A DNA stretch of 64,000 bases from Isoetes taiwanensis (GCA_021234155.1 JAJEKV010000072.1:5433620-5497619), one strand, 5' to 3'. Shown: positions 12,284 to 23,404, numbered from the stretch's first letter. The notes: generated by a model from the letters alone, not told the origin. Numbers and translations: made by a program.

Positions 12284-13031
12284 ATGGCATGCGTGCGTAA
12301 CTTCAAAATGGGTTGGGCCTCCACCGGTGCCTCCCCTCCGACATTGTTCAATAAAGCATTGCGAGAAGGCTTCCCTACGCAATGGACCACTAGTAGGGTA
12401 GTGCCCATATACAAGGGGGGACCCTCAATGTCCGGCCAACTACCGCATACTATTATGGTCAGCTCTCTCTTTACAAAACTGTTGGTGGCATCCTTGAGCG
12501 GCGGCAATAATATGGGCGTAAGAAACGGAGGTCTTACACAAAGCGTGGCTTTCGCCCGCATATTCCACCATTGATCATATCTTCACTTTGCGCACATTGA
12601 TTGAAGATAGCAGAATCACCGGCGGGAACACATGCATTGTTGTTTCGTGGATTTTGCAAAAGCATTCGACCGCAGTACCCGCAATAAGCTATGGGACGGA
12701 TTGGCGGGACCCCGGACTTGCGAGCAATGCGGGGTAATGTATAAGGCATGCTCGTCGTCGATTCACATCGGCAAAGACAAACAGTGATCGTCAGAGCATT
12801 GGAGTCGCGTCGAGGGTTGTCCCCTCTTCCCCACACTCTTTGGCCTATACATTGATCGGTTGGAAGATTGTTCTCTCCGAACATGGAGGTGCGGGCACAT
12901 CTCATGCATCACACAATCGGCAACTCATATATCTTGACGATGTCAACCTCATGGCCTATACTCCGGAGGACGTGCAACGTCACCGGATGCTCTTGACACT
13001 TTTTGCCAATTCACCGACATGCGAAAGTTAA
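12284..13031 (+). pseudogene. LINE A reverse transcriptase fragments
   Basis: Fragments in at least three frames. 12284-12574 carries the finger region with LFNKALREGFPTQW and VVPIYKGG. Around 12650-12700 lies AKAFDR with the motif A aspartate. 12840-13031 carries YLDDVNLMAYTPEDVQRH, the YxDD motif C with its usual follow-on. Motif order agrees with a LINE RT, but stops and indels break it throughout. Confidence 0.7.
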
Positions 13032-14289
13032 CTTGGCCAAAACTAGGTGCTCCTAGTTGCATCATCCCGTCGACCAAGGCTTCCCACATTCACTTACCGG
13101 GGGCGAGGAGGTAGAGGTGGCTCAGACCTACAAGTACTTCGATTGAGTTCTCAACTACCACTCATTGGGATGCGACTATCGGGTCATGGGTCACGGCGGG
13201 GTTGGAAAGCACTATATGCCATGCGAGAACAACATCCACAAAGGCGAGTTATATGCCCGGGGCCACCAAATACATTTGTTTCGGGCCTTGGTCGGCCGGG
13301 CCCTTTGTATGGGGGCGTAAGTGGGGTCCTGGTGATATCCCTCAACACTGAATGACCTCGGCGGTGCGTAGGCCTTCTTGGCGCGAGCCCCGGGGTGAAG
13401 TCCACGGCCCGCATCGCATCCTACTCAGAGACAAAGCTTTCTACCCTTCAACGGGCAAAGATTGGAACCCATATCGCTTACTTCCAAAAGGTGGTCGCTA
13501 TGGCTGATACACGCTGTCCCCACCTTGCTTTGGCCACGGCGATGGGTCCCCAACGCAAAATCCCGGGAAAGACAAGCAAGCTCGCTGTGGTTCTCACGGG
13601 GTGTGTGCAGGCAAACGAATGCCCCGTGTCGACAAAGAAAGATCGCGAGGCACTTAAACCGTACCTAGATGCTACTTTCCATCGCAAGCTTCCGGGGATG
13701 CAAGAGGCTCGACGCATCGCTAAGGCGGGCACACTATCGCCAGCAAGTCAATCCTAGGCTCACAAGAGGCCCACACCAGTACTTGTACACCCACTGCCCA
13801 TGAAGAAGCCGCAGACTTATCGCTTCCATTCACATCGGTGCACATCGCCCGCGATTGAGACAGTATGCTGGGCTCCTGAACCACGAGCAAAAGGCTTTGC
13901 GGTGTTGTCGGCGGTGGCGATTGAGGATGAATGTCATGCCCTCTAGATCTGCCAAAGATTTGCCCATATCCGAAGGCGTATGTTCGACACTAGTGCCCGG
14001 CCACCCGTTGCATCAGGTTATTGACTACGGTCCGGTGGGATTGTTGGGGTCATACCTCCGGAGGTTATGGATGCACGCGACTTCGTTTGTGTCCTACGGG
14101 ATCGGTATTGAACTGTCTTATGCCATTGTACGGTGTGTCGGCAAGATGCTTATTATGCTAAGGTTTTTCCCTCGAAAACCCTTCGTATGGGGTTTTAAAT
14201 CACAAGAATACTTCTTTGTCCTCTTTTTTTGTTTGGGTCCCATAGGCCAATTGGTCTCCGTGGACGCTAAAAAACTATTCTATTCTATT

Positions 14290-14309
14290 AAAAAAAAAAA
14301 AAAAAAAAA
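14290..14309 (+). other. Poly(A) tail of LINE A, apparent insertion site of the next element
   Basis: Twenty consecutive A residues followed by C and then at once the left repeat of the 14.3-23.4 kb element. A second run of 15 A (23406-23420) follows the right repeat. This fits insertion of that element into the LINE tail, with the A run as an indistinct target duplication. Confidence 0.6.
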
Positions 14310-14310
14310 C

Positions 14311-16569
14311 GAACTAGTCACCCTAGACCAGACATCTGCCTCGGTCAATCCCTTGGCAGTATTATCACCCTGATCTTAGAATGAGCACCTCTAGATCAGT
14401 GTCTATTTACTCATAAAACTAAGTAATTTTTCGTACTTTTAGACTTATGATATCTATTATGTATAGATCCCATTATGTACTATTTACCATTAGAAGCATT
14501 AAGCATAAGTGTGCCTTTGGATAACAATCAACACGTAAACTACTCAAACAATGTGGGATTATCCTTTACAATATAAGTTCCAATTTTACATCTATCTTCC
14601 AACATAAAACCATGTTTAACTGGTTTCTATGTACACTTTTACCAGCAACCTGAATCATCCATAGTTTTTATCTTTTAATAAGGTATGTTTTAATCATAAG
14701 GCCAATGCCCTCTATTAACCCAGCTTTGGAATATGAACCTTCTCTATATTCTATAGATTAAATCAGCTTTCAATCATCATGTATTTAATACCTATGTCAC
14801 CATCTTTAGTAATATGGACAGTAACTCATGCCATTATAACAGTAATCACAATCATTGTTTCGGAAAATAAAAAGCCAGTTTATCATTATGTATGTATGTT
14901 CCAATAATATGTATGTTCAAGACAACTCCCCATAGTAGCATACAGTGGTAATATTTTCGGGATATGGCTACGGCCAGAATAAAGACCAACAAGCTGAAAA
15001 ACTTATGCTTGTAAAACTATAATCCTACCCAGCAAGACTATATGGTGATACAAAAACTTGTATAACTCGTTTTCAGCAAATCATGAAATACAAAAACTGA
15101 AAGCCAACAAGTTATGGTTTAATCAGTAAGAAGGTCTTATAAAGAACCCAATCCTTCCAAGAAATCATGAGCTATGTCCATCTTTGTACGTCAGCAGAAT
15201 CTTCAAGTACTCCCTCCTCCAAAAAGCCATAACCAACATATAAAGCAAAAGAGTACAATGGGAAGAAAATCCCGTACCTGCAGCCAATCAATACCTTGTT
15301 AGCATGTAAAATGGTAGCAAGGCAAGGGCCAAAAGGTACATTGGGATTTTCAGTTTATCACTGATTACCCATTGTGCCCTTTGCCCTATTAGTCAGTACA
15401 AGCTTACAGAATCAGGAGAAATCATAAGGTTACAGTAAGAAAATATGTATCTGATTAAAAGATCAACTAAAAAATCCAGAAATTTATTTAGAGTCACATG
15501 AGTACCTAACATTATCTGATTCTAACATCATGTATATAATCTCTTTCTGTTCACTTTCCTAATGCAGACATGCATGTCATTCTTTTGAACTTTACTAAAC
15601 TGTCAGTTAGATTTAGAAACACTGTATTTTACTAGATGTGGATCTGGGCCCATATGTTTAAATTTCCTATCTACTGTTATAGTCGCCCAAACAGGGTACC
15701 AGTATTGTTTATCCATGGTAAGATACCCATGCATGTAGTTTCTTACCTATTTTGTGCAAATAATGTGACTGTTTTTTAAGAGTATTTTAAAACCACTAAA
15801 TGCGATTATACAGTAGAACTTGGTCGCTATTTCTTTAGCAAGAACGAGGATCTAACAATGTTAGAATAGACAGGATTAATACTATTTCAATGAGCGATCA
15901 GCATGTATGACAAAAAACCTGATATGCATCCGGGTCCTCATCCATTTCTTGAGTGTCGTTAACAATATGTCAGGATCACTCTGGTTTCTATTGCCAAACT
16001 GTTTATTGCCTTTTTTATTTCCCATATGATCATCCCTGTTATAATAACCTCTTTTTTGGCCGAAGCCCCCTCTACCAATACGGTTCTCCATAGGACAAAG
16101 CTTCGAATGTATTTCTATCTCAAACTCCTCAAACTCCCGCCTAAGCGCTTCCCTGTTAAGTTTTTCCCCTTCTGACCCAGATGTCTCACATCCGTCTGAA
16201 TCATATCCCATCCTATGGGTGCGATTATCAAAAAATCTTAAGACCATTATACAATCTGCGTGAGGTCTGCCATAATCTCATATAGTCAGCTCCTCTTCTT
16301 GAATATTAGGTAGGAAGTTAATGAGCCATAAATTCTGGTGGTTAGGGCATCGGTTAGACAAGCTAAATATCTGAACAAGGTTTCAAGACCAATATGTTAT
16401 ACACTTGAAATATAAAGAATCAACCATGGGGAAACCTTCCATTTAAGCTAACCACATATAACTTTGGGAAGTTCTAAGTTTAAGGTCTAGATAAACCCCA
16501 ACTTAGTGTAATCTTTACATCTGTAGCTATCAAGTTAGGTAGCTCTATCATGTATCAAGTATTTATCTT
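14311..16569 (-). repeat. Terminal direct repeat, left copy (3' in element orientation)
   Basis: 2259 bp, starting GAACTAGTCACCCTAG and ending CAAGTATTTATCTT. It matches the right copy along its whole length with scattered substitutions and a few short indels (for example the extra TAA near 14688, and an extra CTTAC-type duplication near 15745). It carries a frameshifted copy of the small Gly/Arg-rich ORF. Confidence 0.9.
15882..16247 (-). pseudogene. Second copy of the repeat-borne Gly/Arg-rich ORF, frameshifted
   Basis: It is nearly identical to the 22726-23082 product over the first ~90 residues. It then loses seven bases (GTCAGG here against GTGGAGATCCAGG in the other copy) and reads a different tail of about 30 residues. 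This shows the two repeats have diverged after insertion. Confidence 0.6.
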
Positions 16570-16738
16570 AATTAAAAAAACCCTACCACCTATCGTGGTA
16601 CATGGTTAAACACTCCTTTAGACTAAAATCATGTGACAATGGGGATGGCTAACCCCCACCATCACAGTAGGGGTTAAACCATGTCCCATGTAAAAAAGTT
16701 TTAAGCAAACATGTGAATACCGTGCTGACATACCTTAA
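16570..16738. other. Interior spacer with inverted motif
   Basis: Noncoding stretch between the RT stop and the left repeat. ACATGGTTAAAC (about 16600-16611) and GTTAAACCATGT (about 16673-16684) form an inverted pair that could fold the 3' part of the transcript. Confidence 0.5.
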
Positions 16739-17821
16739 TCACATTGATATCAGAAACTGTAGCAGCACCATGCTATCATATTGAAGTCCAGGAAACTCAT
16801 TGTTATAGATGTATTTCTGTACACTTGTAAATAGTCCTCTATAATCGAATCCATTATTTTTGAAGCACATAATGACCTTCATAATATCCAGGGCAGCAGA
16901 TCTGGGGCATGAATTGATGTACATGAATGGAAGTATTTGTGAAATGATGACATTTCTGGCTTGGTAGTAAGGTCTACAACTGGTAGCATGCACATACTTA
17001 ATCACTTTAAATGTGAGCATATCTCTTTTATCATATCGGATGGTTCGAAAAATACCATTGGCCCTGCTAATAATCTGTATAGACATATTTAGAAAATTTC
17101 CTTTACAGCCATAAGCAGCATTAGGGTCTTCTTTGAAAGCAATGGTAGTCTCCTCCTTAATTCCAAGATAATTCATATCATAGATCATTATGTCTCCAAT
17201 GCTATCCGGGAAGACATATCCTAGGAATTTCTTAATGATTGGACAATTCAGAGCAAGTAGATCATCCATATATCTAAAAACGGACTTAAACATTTTGACT
17301 TCATTGTATCTGCCTTGCATGGCTAATTTCTTAATGAAGTTCATTTCGAACCATGCAAGATATATGTTGCACCAGCATGGGCTGCATGCAAACCCCATTG
17401 GTATTCCACTGGTTTGCACCCAAGTTCTATCACCCCTCATTATGAAGCAGTTAGTTAGCAGCCAGAGGTTGGCTCTAATAAATGTTTCCTTAGTCAGTAA
17501 TGACCAGCATTTACTCTTAGGGTCCACTTTGAACCATTTGACTATATATTGTTCATCACTTTCATGTTTAACCCAGAGTTTATTATTGTAGTGCTGTTTA
17601 ATCATATAATCCCATACTGCATTAATCCCTTGAGACATGATATTACATATCCCTGAATCACCAGTTAGCGGAATACTTTCGTAGCATTTGGTTATGTCTG
17701 CCACGAATATATCAGTAATTTTTTCTGGCAGGTTAAGGACCACATCATATATGGACTGAATCATCCAATATATTGCAGAAGCTCTCACATTGCTTTCTAG
17801 CAATCTCAGACCATTTTTCAA
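16739..17821 (-). pseudogene. Reverse transcriptase palm domain, non-LTR/non-copia type
   Basis: 360 codons with RT motifs in order. Motif A is VADITKCYESIPL (about 40-52, Asp42). Motif B is SGIPMGFACSPCWCNIYL (about 138-155). Motif C is FRYMDDLLALN (about 182-192, YMDD). A motif D/E region follows, ending GNFLNMSIQI (about 241-250), and then a thumb-like part with IRYDKRD. The phrase NCFIMRGDRTWVQTSGIPMG and RYxDDLLxLN differ from LINE and copia RTs. They resemble a PLE/rvt-like RT group. No RNase H or integrase follows before the repeat. The reading frame upstream is shifted near 17821-17840, so the open frame shown starts inside the domain. The role would be cDNA synthesis for the element. 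Confidence 0.75.
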
Positions 17822-17907
17822 TGATCATATTTAAGCCAGCTGTGATGACCTTTGAGAATATTGTATAAACAGTCCCGTGTGCATTCGTGATCCAACGAAA
17901 GTCCTTT

Positions 17908-18120
17908 TTATGGACCTTGTACACCTAATAAGTAAGGTAGTCTTTCACTAGAGCAGCAAGTATATTGTAGAATCTCTTGCATTTCATTTTTAGCTTTCCA
18001 TATAATGGCAACCTGGTCAATAGTAACTTCTCTAAAATCTTTACTGTTCAGCCTATTCCATGCCTTCTCTCTCATGTATTTGGGACATATAAAAGCTGGG
18101 TTATTTGTAGCCTTGTCCAC
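17908..18120 (-). pseudogene. RT fingers piece (DKATNN motif)
   Basis: It begins MDKATNNPAFICPKYMREK. The DKAxNNxxxxCxxY pattern is a conserved segment before the palm in the same RT family. The frame ends at a stop near 17908, and the next frame continues with KVHKKDFRWI (about 17870-17900), the usual xKxHKxPxxxRxI element. A one-base shift therefore separates the two. Confidence 0.55.
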
Positions 18121-18360
18121 ACCAGCTACATAGAAGTATTTCGTAATCCATTCTATACTCTTGATGACATTATGATCGTTCAGGGGGAATTTTCTGATAT
18201 TATCTCTTTTAAAAGCCTTCTTAATCGAATCTCCAGTACTAATCTTTTTACCTTAGCAATGGTTTCCTCATCAATATTCTGAAATGTGAATCTGTGCACT
18301 TCAAAAATACTATCTGTTGTAGCATTTAACTCTTTTTTCAGCATTTCCCATTCCAGACAT

Positions 18361-18726
18361 TTATCTGGTATATGGTTTAAACCATATTTGTAGCATATTC
18401 CTTAGCTGGACATTACGAACAATTTTGATGTCAGTTGTACAAATATGACCGCTTGTAGGGTCTACAAATCTGCTAAGTTCAGGTAGTGAGCATGGGCATA
18501 CTTCCGTATCAACCTGGGCAAAGATATAAAATGGCTTATAACATATATCTCTCATGTTTGCAGTATATCGCCATGAAAACATTGTATCTTCCATCATATT
18601 TTCACCCACCATCCCTAATGTATCAACCATGGCTTGGTGAAAAATCTTAGGTAGACAAATCTTATCAAGAATCTTAGAGAGGAAGGTACAGTGTACTATT
18701 CTCTTTTTTTTGTTTTGGTACGTCAT
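18361..18726 (-). pseudogene. RT polyprotein, N-terminal conserved region
   Basis: 121 codons. The segment CPCSLPELSRFVDPTSGH followed by ICTTDIKIV and LRNMLQIWFKPYTR matches the layout I recall for the region ahead of the RT in a eukaryotic RT family. In that family a CxC pair is followed by GHxxTxDxxIVxNxxLRxLLxxGPKYR. That family is common in cnidarian, mollusc and amphibian sequences. This is pattern memory and a profile search is needed. It lies upstream of the 17908-18120 and 16739-17821 pieces in the same orientation. Confidence 0.5.
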
Positions 18727-18767
18727 CTCTCAGGTGTTTCCTGCCCAAGATGTCTTTATGTATAACC

Positions 18768-19043
18768 TTATAACTCTGCACCATTCATTAAAAGTAGAGT
18801 CAAGTTAGTATTCAAATAATTCCTAATCTGTTCTGTTATGGTCTTATGGAAGAGGCTTTTAAATTTTATCCAATTTGGATGTTCCAGACCTCTGGATGTA
18901 TAGAAATAAGCCACATGGCTTTTAGAGTACTCATAACTAATGAGCTCTAATCGATAACTCTTGTTATTCTTAATCATTTGTAACAAACTTATAAAGAGTG
19001 ATAGCATACAGCATTCAAGAAAGACTCTTATAACATTATGCAA
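18768..19043 (-). pseudogene. 91-codon frame between ORF1 and the RT
   Basis: It begins MHNVIRVFLECC and contains a YFYTSRGLEHPNW segment. No domain was recognised. Position and orientation suggest it is the N-terminal part of the RT polyprotein, with the frame changing before 18726. Confidence 0.35.
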
Positions 19044-19070
19044 AATACCAATGTAAATAGTTTTTATACC

Positions 19071-21032
19071 TTATCCTTCATAATTGAGAGTTTGTGCTGT
19101 ACCATCCGCTATTTTAGGTACTTCAATGCAGCTCCTTTTTGTAACTGAGTGTCCCACATTATTTAGTGTGATGAGTCCTTCCACTGTACCACTGTCTGAA
19201 TTTTCGGCACTCCCGGTTGTTGTGGGTAAAACCGTGATTCTGGGTGGTTCATTAATTTTGAATTCTGAACTTCTGGATTTTCCAGATCCCCCTTTCTTTG
19301 AAAATCGGTTGCTGCTTGTACTTGCTGTACCATAAGAATCTTTCAAAAATTTGATAGATTTAACCGTCTTCTCACAAACATCTGTCATAATGCCTTTGGG
19401 GAAGGTCAGTTTCAGATCAGCATCATGGTCTTCAGCCATCTTTAATGTCATACCAATGAGTTTTCTTCTCACTTCCAAGCAGTGATGACTTTAAGGTGTG
19501 AAACTTCGTAGAGTTGCTATATTTTACCCCTTTTTAAAATCTGGATTCGATGGTTTACTAGGATGCGTACGCTAAAGAGCTTCATAAAATCGCCAAAATT
19601 TGATAATATTGCATTCCAGTTATAGTAAATTTGCCAAATTAAAGGACATTTTACAGGAAAAACCTCAGTTTTATGGTAAAATATCCAATTCTACTAAATT
19701 CGTTTCTATAAAAATGTTGGAAAAATAGGAAACAATCGCCACCATTTCTATAGTTTAGAAGCAGCTAGAGGATGATAAAGTCATCACTGCTTCCAAGTAA
19801 CCTAAGAAAGCTGTCACACCAGATTTGAGAGTAGTTTTAAGACAATTCCTAAATGCTACCATACGTCCAGCAACAGACATATCCGGATATAGCACTTCCA
19901 AATTATTTAGCATGTACCATATAGCATGGTCAAACCAGATCATGTTTTCCTCACATTCCTTGGGTTGTTTGCCCTTTCCCCGATTTTCACATATGCACTT
20001 GAAGTACGGACACATAGTGCGCCAAATACGTTTCAAGTAAAAATCATCTCTTGTGATATTGGTGTATGCCATATGCCCCTTTTGGCAAATCACCATAAGC
20101 TCGCTCTTATTACATTTTTTATCAAAGAACTTTGTGCCTATCACCAGTTTAACTTTTGTTCTTTTCATTTTTGTCATTCTAAGAGCAGCAACCTTAGCCT
20201 CATTAGCCATTTCTTTGGTTATACCTCCGAGCATCATCCACGCCTCTTCACTAATTGGAGCTAGGGCTCCATAGTTCTTAGTTCTCCAAATGCCTTGGTT
20301 GCATAACAGCCCGTGGTTTTCCACTAGTCTGCCAGGTATGATAGGAAACCTTAAACAGTTAGATAATGTAAATTTGAATTCTATACCATTTTCACTATTG
20401 GATTTTGTAGCAGGTGGTTGTAGCATCAATTTATCTGCTTCTGTCAGTAGGTCATCCCCAAATAGGTCGTCATCATCAGCAGTCTCCTTGTTGGGAACAA
20501 TGGGATTATCCAGCCTTATCTGCTCCTCTTCTTTAGCATGTGTATTCTTTATCTCATTGACATCTTCCAATGCTGTAACACAAATGATAAAGTCTTTGGC
20601 ACATTCATCTTCAACCTTAGTCCAGTTGTAAACCTTTTGTGGTAGACTGTCATATAGGTTATACACAAACGGGTATACTTCTTCTTCTTTATCAGCCAAC
20701 TTGTTAATTTGTGGCAGGAGCATAAGCCATTCACTAAACCCAAGATGTGTAACAGCTGAAATCTGATCAGGGGTTCTAATAGCCTCTCTTTGAAGTACGA
20801 TCTCATGAAATTTCTGGTTCTTAATGCAACAAAGGATGGTCTGTACAGCAGAGTTAGGGCATTCAATTCTATTCTTATCATAACCGATTTCCACCAGCTG
20901 GGCATTCCATATAGGAGGTATAATCTCAAACTCTTCATCATCTTCTTGATAATCTTGTTTTAATGTTATCAAACAGATTGAAATTATTGACATAAGTACC
21001 TTGTATACACAATAAACCAATAGTAAAAACAC
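19071..21032 (-). pseudogene. Element ORF1 (~550 codons before MITE insertion), function unknown
   Basis: The frame runs from 21032 down to 19790 and resumes in the same phase from 19479 to 19071. The gap is a 310-bp hAT MITE plus an 8-bp duplication (318 bp, a multiple of three). Without the MITE the frame would be continuous at about 550 residues. Features visible: a hydrophobic start (about 1-25), an acidic cluster (DDDDLFGDD, about 185-195), and a Cys/His-rich stretch (about 315-355) with CQKGH and CPYFKCICENR that may bind zinc. The C-terminal part is Ser/Lys-rich and basic. It could be a gag-like or nucleic-acid-binding protein; no family was recognised. ATG at 21032 was taken because it is the first in frame; a second Met lies 13 codons later. 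Confidence 0.55.
19480..19789. mobile_element. hAT-type MITE, 310 bp
   Basis: Perfect 14-bp terminal inverted repeats, CAGTGATGACTTTA (19480-19493) and its complement (19776-19789), are flanked by a perfect 8-bp duplication CTTCCAAG (19472-19479 and 19790-19797). An 8-bp duplication with a CAGTG-type end is the hAT signature. The interior is AT-rich and noncoding. It supplies the stop codon that now ends the upstream part of ORF1. Confidence 0.93.
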
Positions 21033-21146
21033 ATAAATCCCAAGTTGCAGCTTAGGAAAACATAACTGCTCATCACAATTGTAAACAAGTAATAGACAAC
21101 CCCGGATATCTCCAGTGTGGTGAAGTTTCTAAAAAAAACCCAGCCT

Positions 21147-23404
21147 GAACTTGTCACCCTAGACCAGACATCTGCCTCGGTCAATCCCTTGGCAGTATTA
21201 TCACGCTGATCTTAGAATGAGCACCTCTAGACCAGTGTCTATTTACTCATAAAACTAAGTAATTTTTCGTACTTTTAGACTTATGATATCTATTATGTAT
21301 AGATCCCATTATGTACTATTTACCATTAGAAGCATTAAGCATAAGTGTGCCTTTGGATAACAATCAACACGTAAACTACTCAAACAATGTGGGATTATCC
21401 TTTACAATATAAGTTCCAATTTTACATCTATCTTCCAACATAAAACCATGTTTAACTGGTTTCTATGTACACTTTTACCAGCAACCTGAATCATCCATAG
21501 TTTTTATCTTTTAAGGTATGTTTTAATCATAAGGCCAATGCCCTCTATTAACCCAGCTTTGGAATATGAACCTTCTCTATATTCTATAGATTAAATCAGC
21601 TTTCAATCATCATGTATTTAATACCTATGTCACCATCTTTAGTAATATGGACAGTAACTCATGCCATTATAACAGTAATCACAATCATTGTTTCGGAAAA
21701 TAAAAAGCCAGTTTATCATTATGTATGTATGTTCCAATAATATGTATGTTCAAGACAACTCCCCATAGTAGCATACAGTGGTAATATTTTCGGGATATGG
21801 CTACGGCCAGAATAAAGACCAAGAAGCTGAAAAACTTATGCTTGTATAACTATAATCCTACCCAGCAAGACCATATGGTGATACAAAAACTTGTATAACT
21901 CGTTTTCAGCAAATCATGAAACACAAAAACTGAAAGCCAACAAGTTATGGTTTAATCAGTAAGAAGGCCTTATAAAGAACCCAATCCTTCCAAGGAATCA
22001 TGAGCTATGTCCATCTTTGTACGTCAGTAGAATCTTCAAGTACTCCATCCTCCAAAAAGCCATAACCAACATATAAAGCAAAAGAGTACAATGGGAAGAA
22101 AATCCCGTACCTGCAGCCAATCAATACCTTGTTAGCATGTAAAATGGTAGCAAGGCAAGGGCCAAAAGGTACATTGGGATTTTCAGTTTATCACTGATTA
22201 CCCATTGTGCCCTTTGCCCTATTAGTCAGTACAAGCTTACAGAATCAGGAGAAATCATAAGGTTACAGTAAGAAAATATGTATCTGATTAAAAGATCAAC
22301 AAAAAATCCAGAAATTTATTTAGAGTCACATGAGTACCTAACATTATCTGATTCTAACATCATGTATATAATCTCTTTCTGTTCACTTTCCTAATGCAGA
22401 CATGCATGTCATTCTTTTGAACTTTACTAAACTGTCAGTTAGATTTAGAAACACTGTATTTTACTAGATGTGGATCTGGGCCCATATGTTTAAATTTCCT
22501 ATCTACTGTTATAGTCGCCCAAACAGGGTACCAGTATTGTTTATCCATGGTAAGATACCCATGCATGTAGTTTCTTATTTTGTGCAAATAATGTGACTGT
22601 TTTTTAAGAGTATTTTAAAACCACTAAATGCGATTATACAGTAGAACTTGGTCGCTATTTCTTTAGCAAGAATGAGGATCTAACAATGTTAGAATAGACA
22701 GGATTAATACTATTTCAATGAGCGATCAGCATGTATGACAAAAAACCTGATATGCATCCGGGTCCTCATCCATTTCTTGAGTGTCGTTAACAATATGTGG
22801 AGATCCAGGATCACTCTGGTTTCTATTGCCAAACTGTTTATTGCCTTTTTGGTTTCCCATATGATCATCCCTGTTATAATAACCTCTTTTTTGGCCGAAG
22901 CCCCCTCTACCAATACGGTTCTCCATAGGACAAAGCTTCGAATGTATTTCTATCTCAAACTCCTCAAACTCCCGCCTAAGCGCTTCCCTGTTAAGTTTTT
23001 CCTCTTCCGACCCAGATGTCTCACATCCGTCTGAATCATATCCCATCCTATGGGTGCGATTATCAAAAAATCTTAAGACCATTATACAATCTGCGTGAGG
23101 TCTGCCATAATCTCATATAGTCAGCTCCTCTTCTTGAATATTAGGTAGGAAGTTAATGAGCCATAAATTCTGGTGGTTAGGGCATCGATTAGACAAGCTA
23201 AATATCTGAACAAGGTTTCAAGACCAATATGTTATACACTTGAAATATAAAGAATCAACCATGGGGAAACCTTCCATTTAAGCTAACCACATATAACTTT
23301 GGGAAGTTCTAAGTTTAAGGTCTAGATAAACCCCAACTTAGTGTAATCTTTACTTCTGTAGCTATCAAGTTAGGTAGCTCGATCATGTATCAAGTATTTA
23401 TCTT
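21147..23404 (-). repeat. Terminal direct repeat, right copy (5' in element orientation)
   Basis: 2258 bp, the partner of 14311-16569. It carries the longer, apparently less damaged version of the small ORF. In element orientation it is the upstream repeat and should hold the promoter; I did not recognise a specific promoter motif. Confidence 0.9.
22726..23082 (-). CDS. 118-aa Gly/Arg/Asn-rich ORF inside the right terminal repeat
   Basis: It begins MVLRFFDNRTHRMGYD. An acidic/Ser region follows, then a charged predicted helix (about 28-55), then a basic Gly/Asn/Arg-rich tract with GRGGFGQKRGYYNRDD, then an acidic tail ending CHTC. The tract resembles RGG-type RNA-binding regions, so a nucleic-acid-binding accessory or ORF1-like role is possible. 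The copy in the other repeat lacks seven bases near 15969 and shifts frame. Being coded within a terminal repeat is unusual. No family was recognised. Confidence 0.5.
   Translation of the reverse strand: MVLRFFDNRTHRMGYDSDGCETSGSEEEKLNREALRREFEEFEIEIHSKLCPMENRIGRGGFGQKRGYYNRDDHMGNQKGNKQFGNRNQSDPGSPHIVNDTQEMDEDPDAYQVFCHTC

Larger units (their letters stand above)
9660..14310 (+). mobile_element. LINE A: decayed non-LTR retrotransposon with poly(A) tail
   Basis: In order on the + strand there is an ORF1-like frame, an APE-type endonuclease, an RT with recognisable fragments, and a 20-A run (14290-14309). The RT fragments include a finger region with VVPIYKGG, an AKAFDR motif A, a LYIDRLE segment after motif B, and a YLDDVNLMAYT motif C. 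Many stops and frame changes interrupt it, and it is clearly inactive. The 5' boundary is approximate because no target duplication was found. The type of RT, with the LYIDRLE segment, is one I associate more with non-flowering plants than with angiosperm L1 elements; this is recollection, not a search. Confidence 0.8.
14311..23404 (-). mobile_element. Long-repeat retroelement with an unusual (PLE/rvt-like) reverse transcriptase
   Basis: Two direct repeats of about 2.26 kb (14311-16569 and 21147-23404) flank a 4.58-kb interior coded on the minus strand. The interior has a split ORF1 (21032-19071) and RT pieces (18726-16739). There is no integrase, RNase H, aspartic protease, APE endonuclease or tyrosine recombinase that I can see, and no GIY-YIG domain was recognised. 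The repeats do not start TG or end CA, so they are not retroviral-type LTRs, and each carries an ORF. All four repeat edges abut A runs. Penelope-like elements often have such pseudo-LTRs, so that group or the related rvt-type RTs are the nearest comparison. The repeats look nearly identical (roughly 98% by eye), so insertion was fairly recent, yet the RT is frameshifted. Confidence 0.75.

Noticed and set aside
14311..23404. Endogenous pararetrovirus or ordinary LTR retrotransposon
   Set aside because: There is no coat or movement protein motif, RNase H, integrase or protease, and the repeats lack TG/CA ends, a primer site and a polypurine tract.
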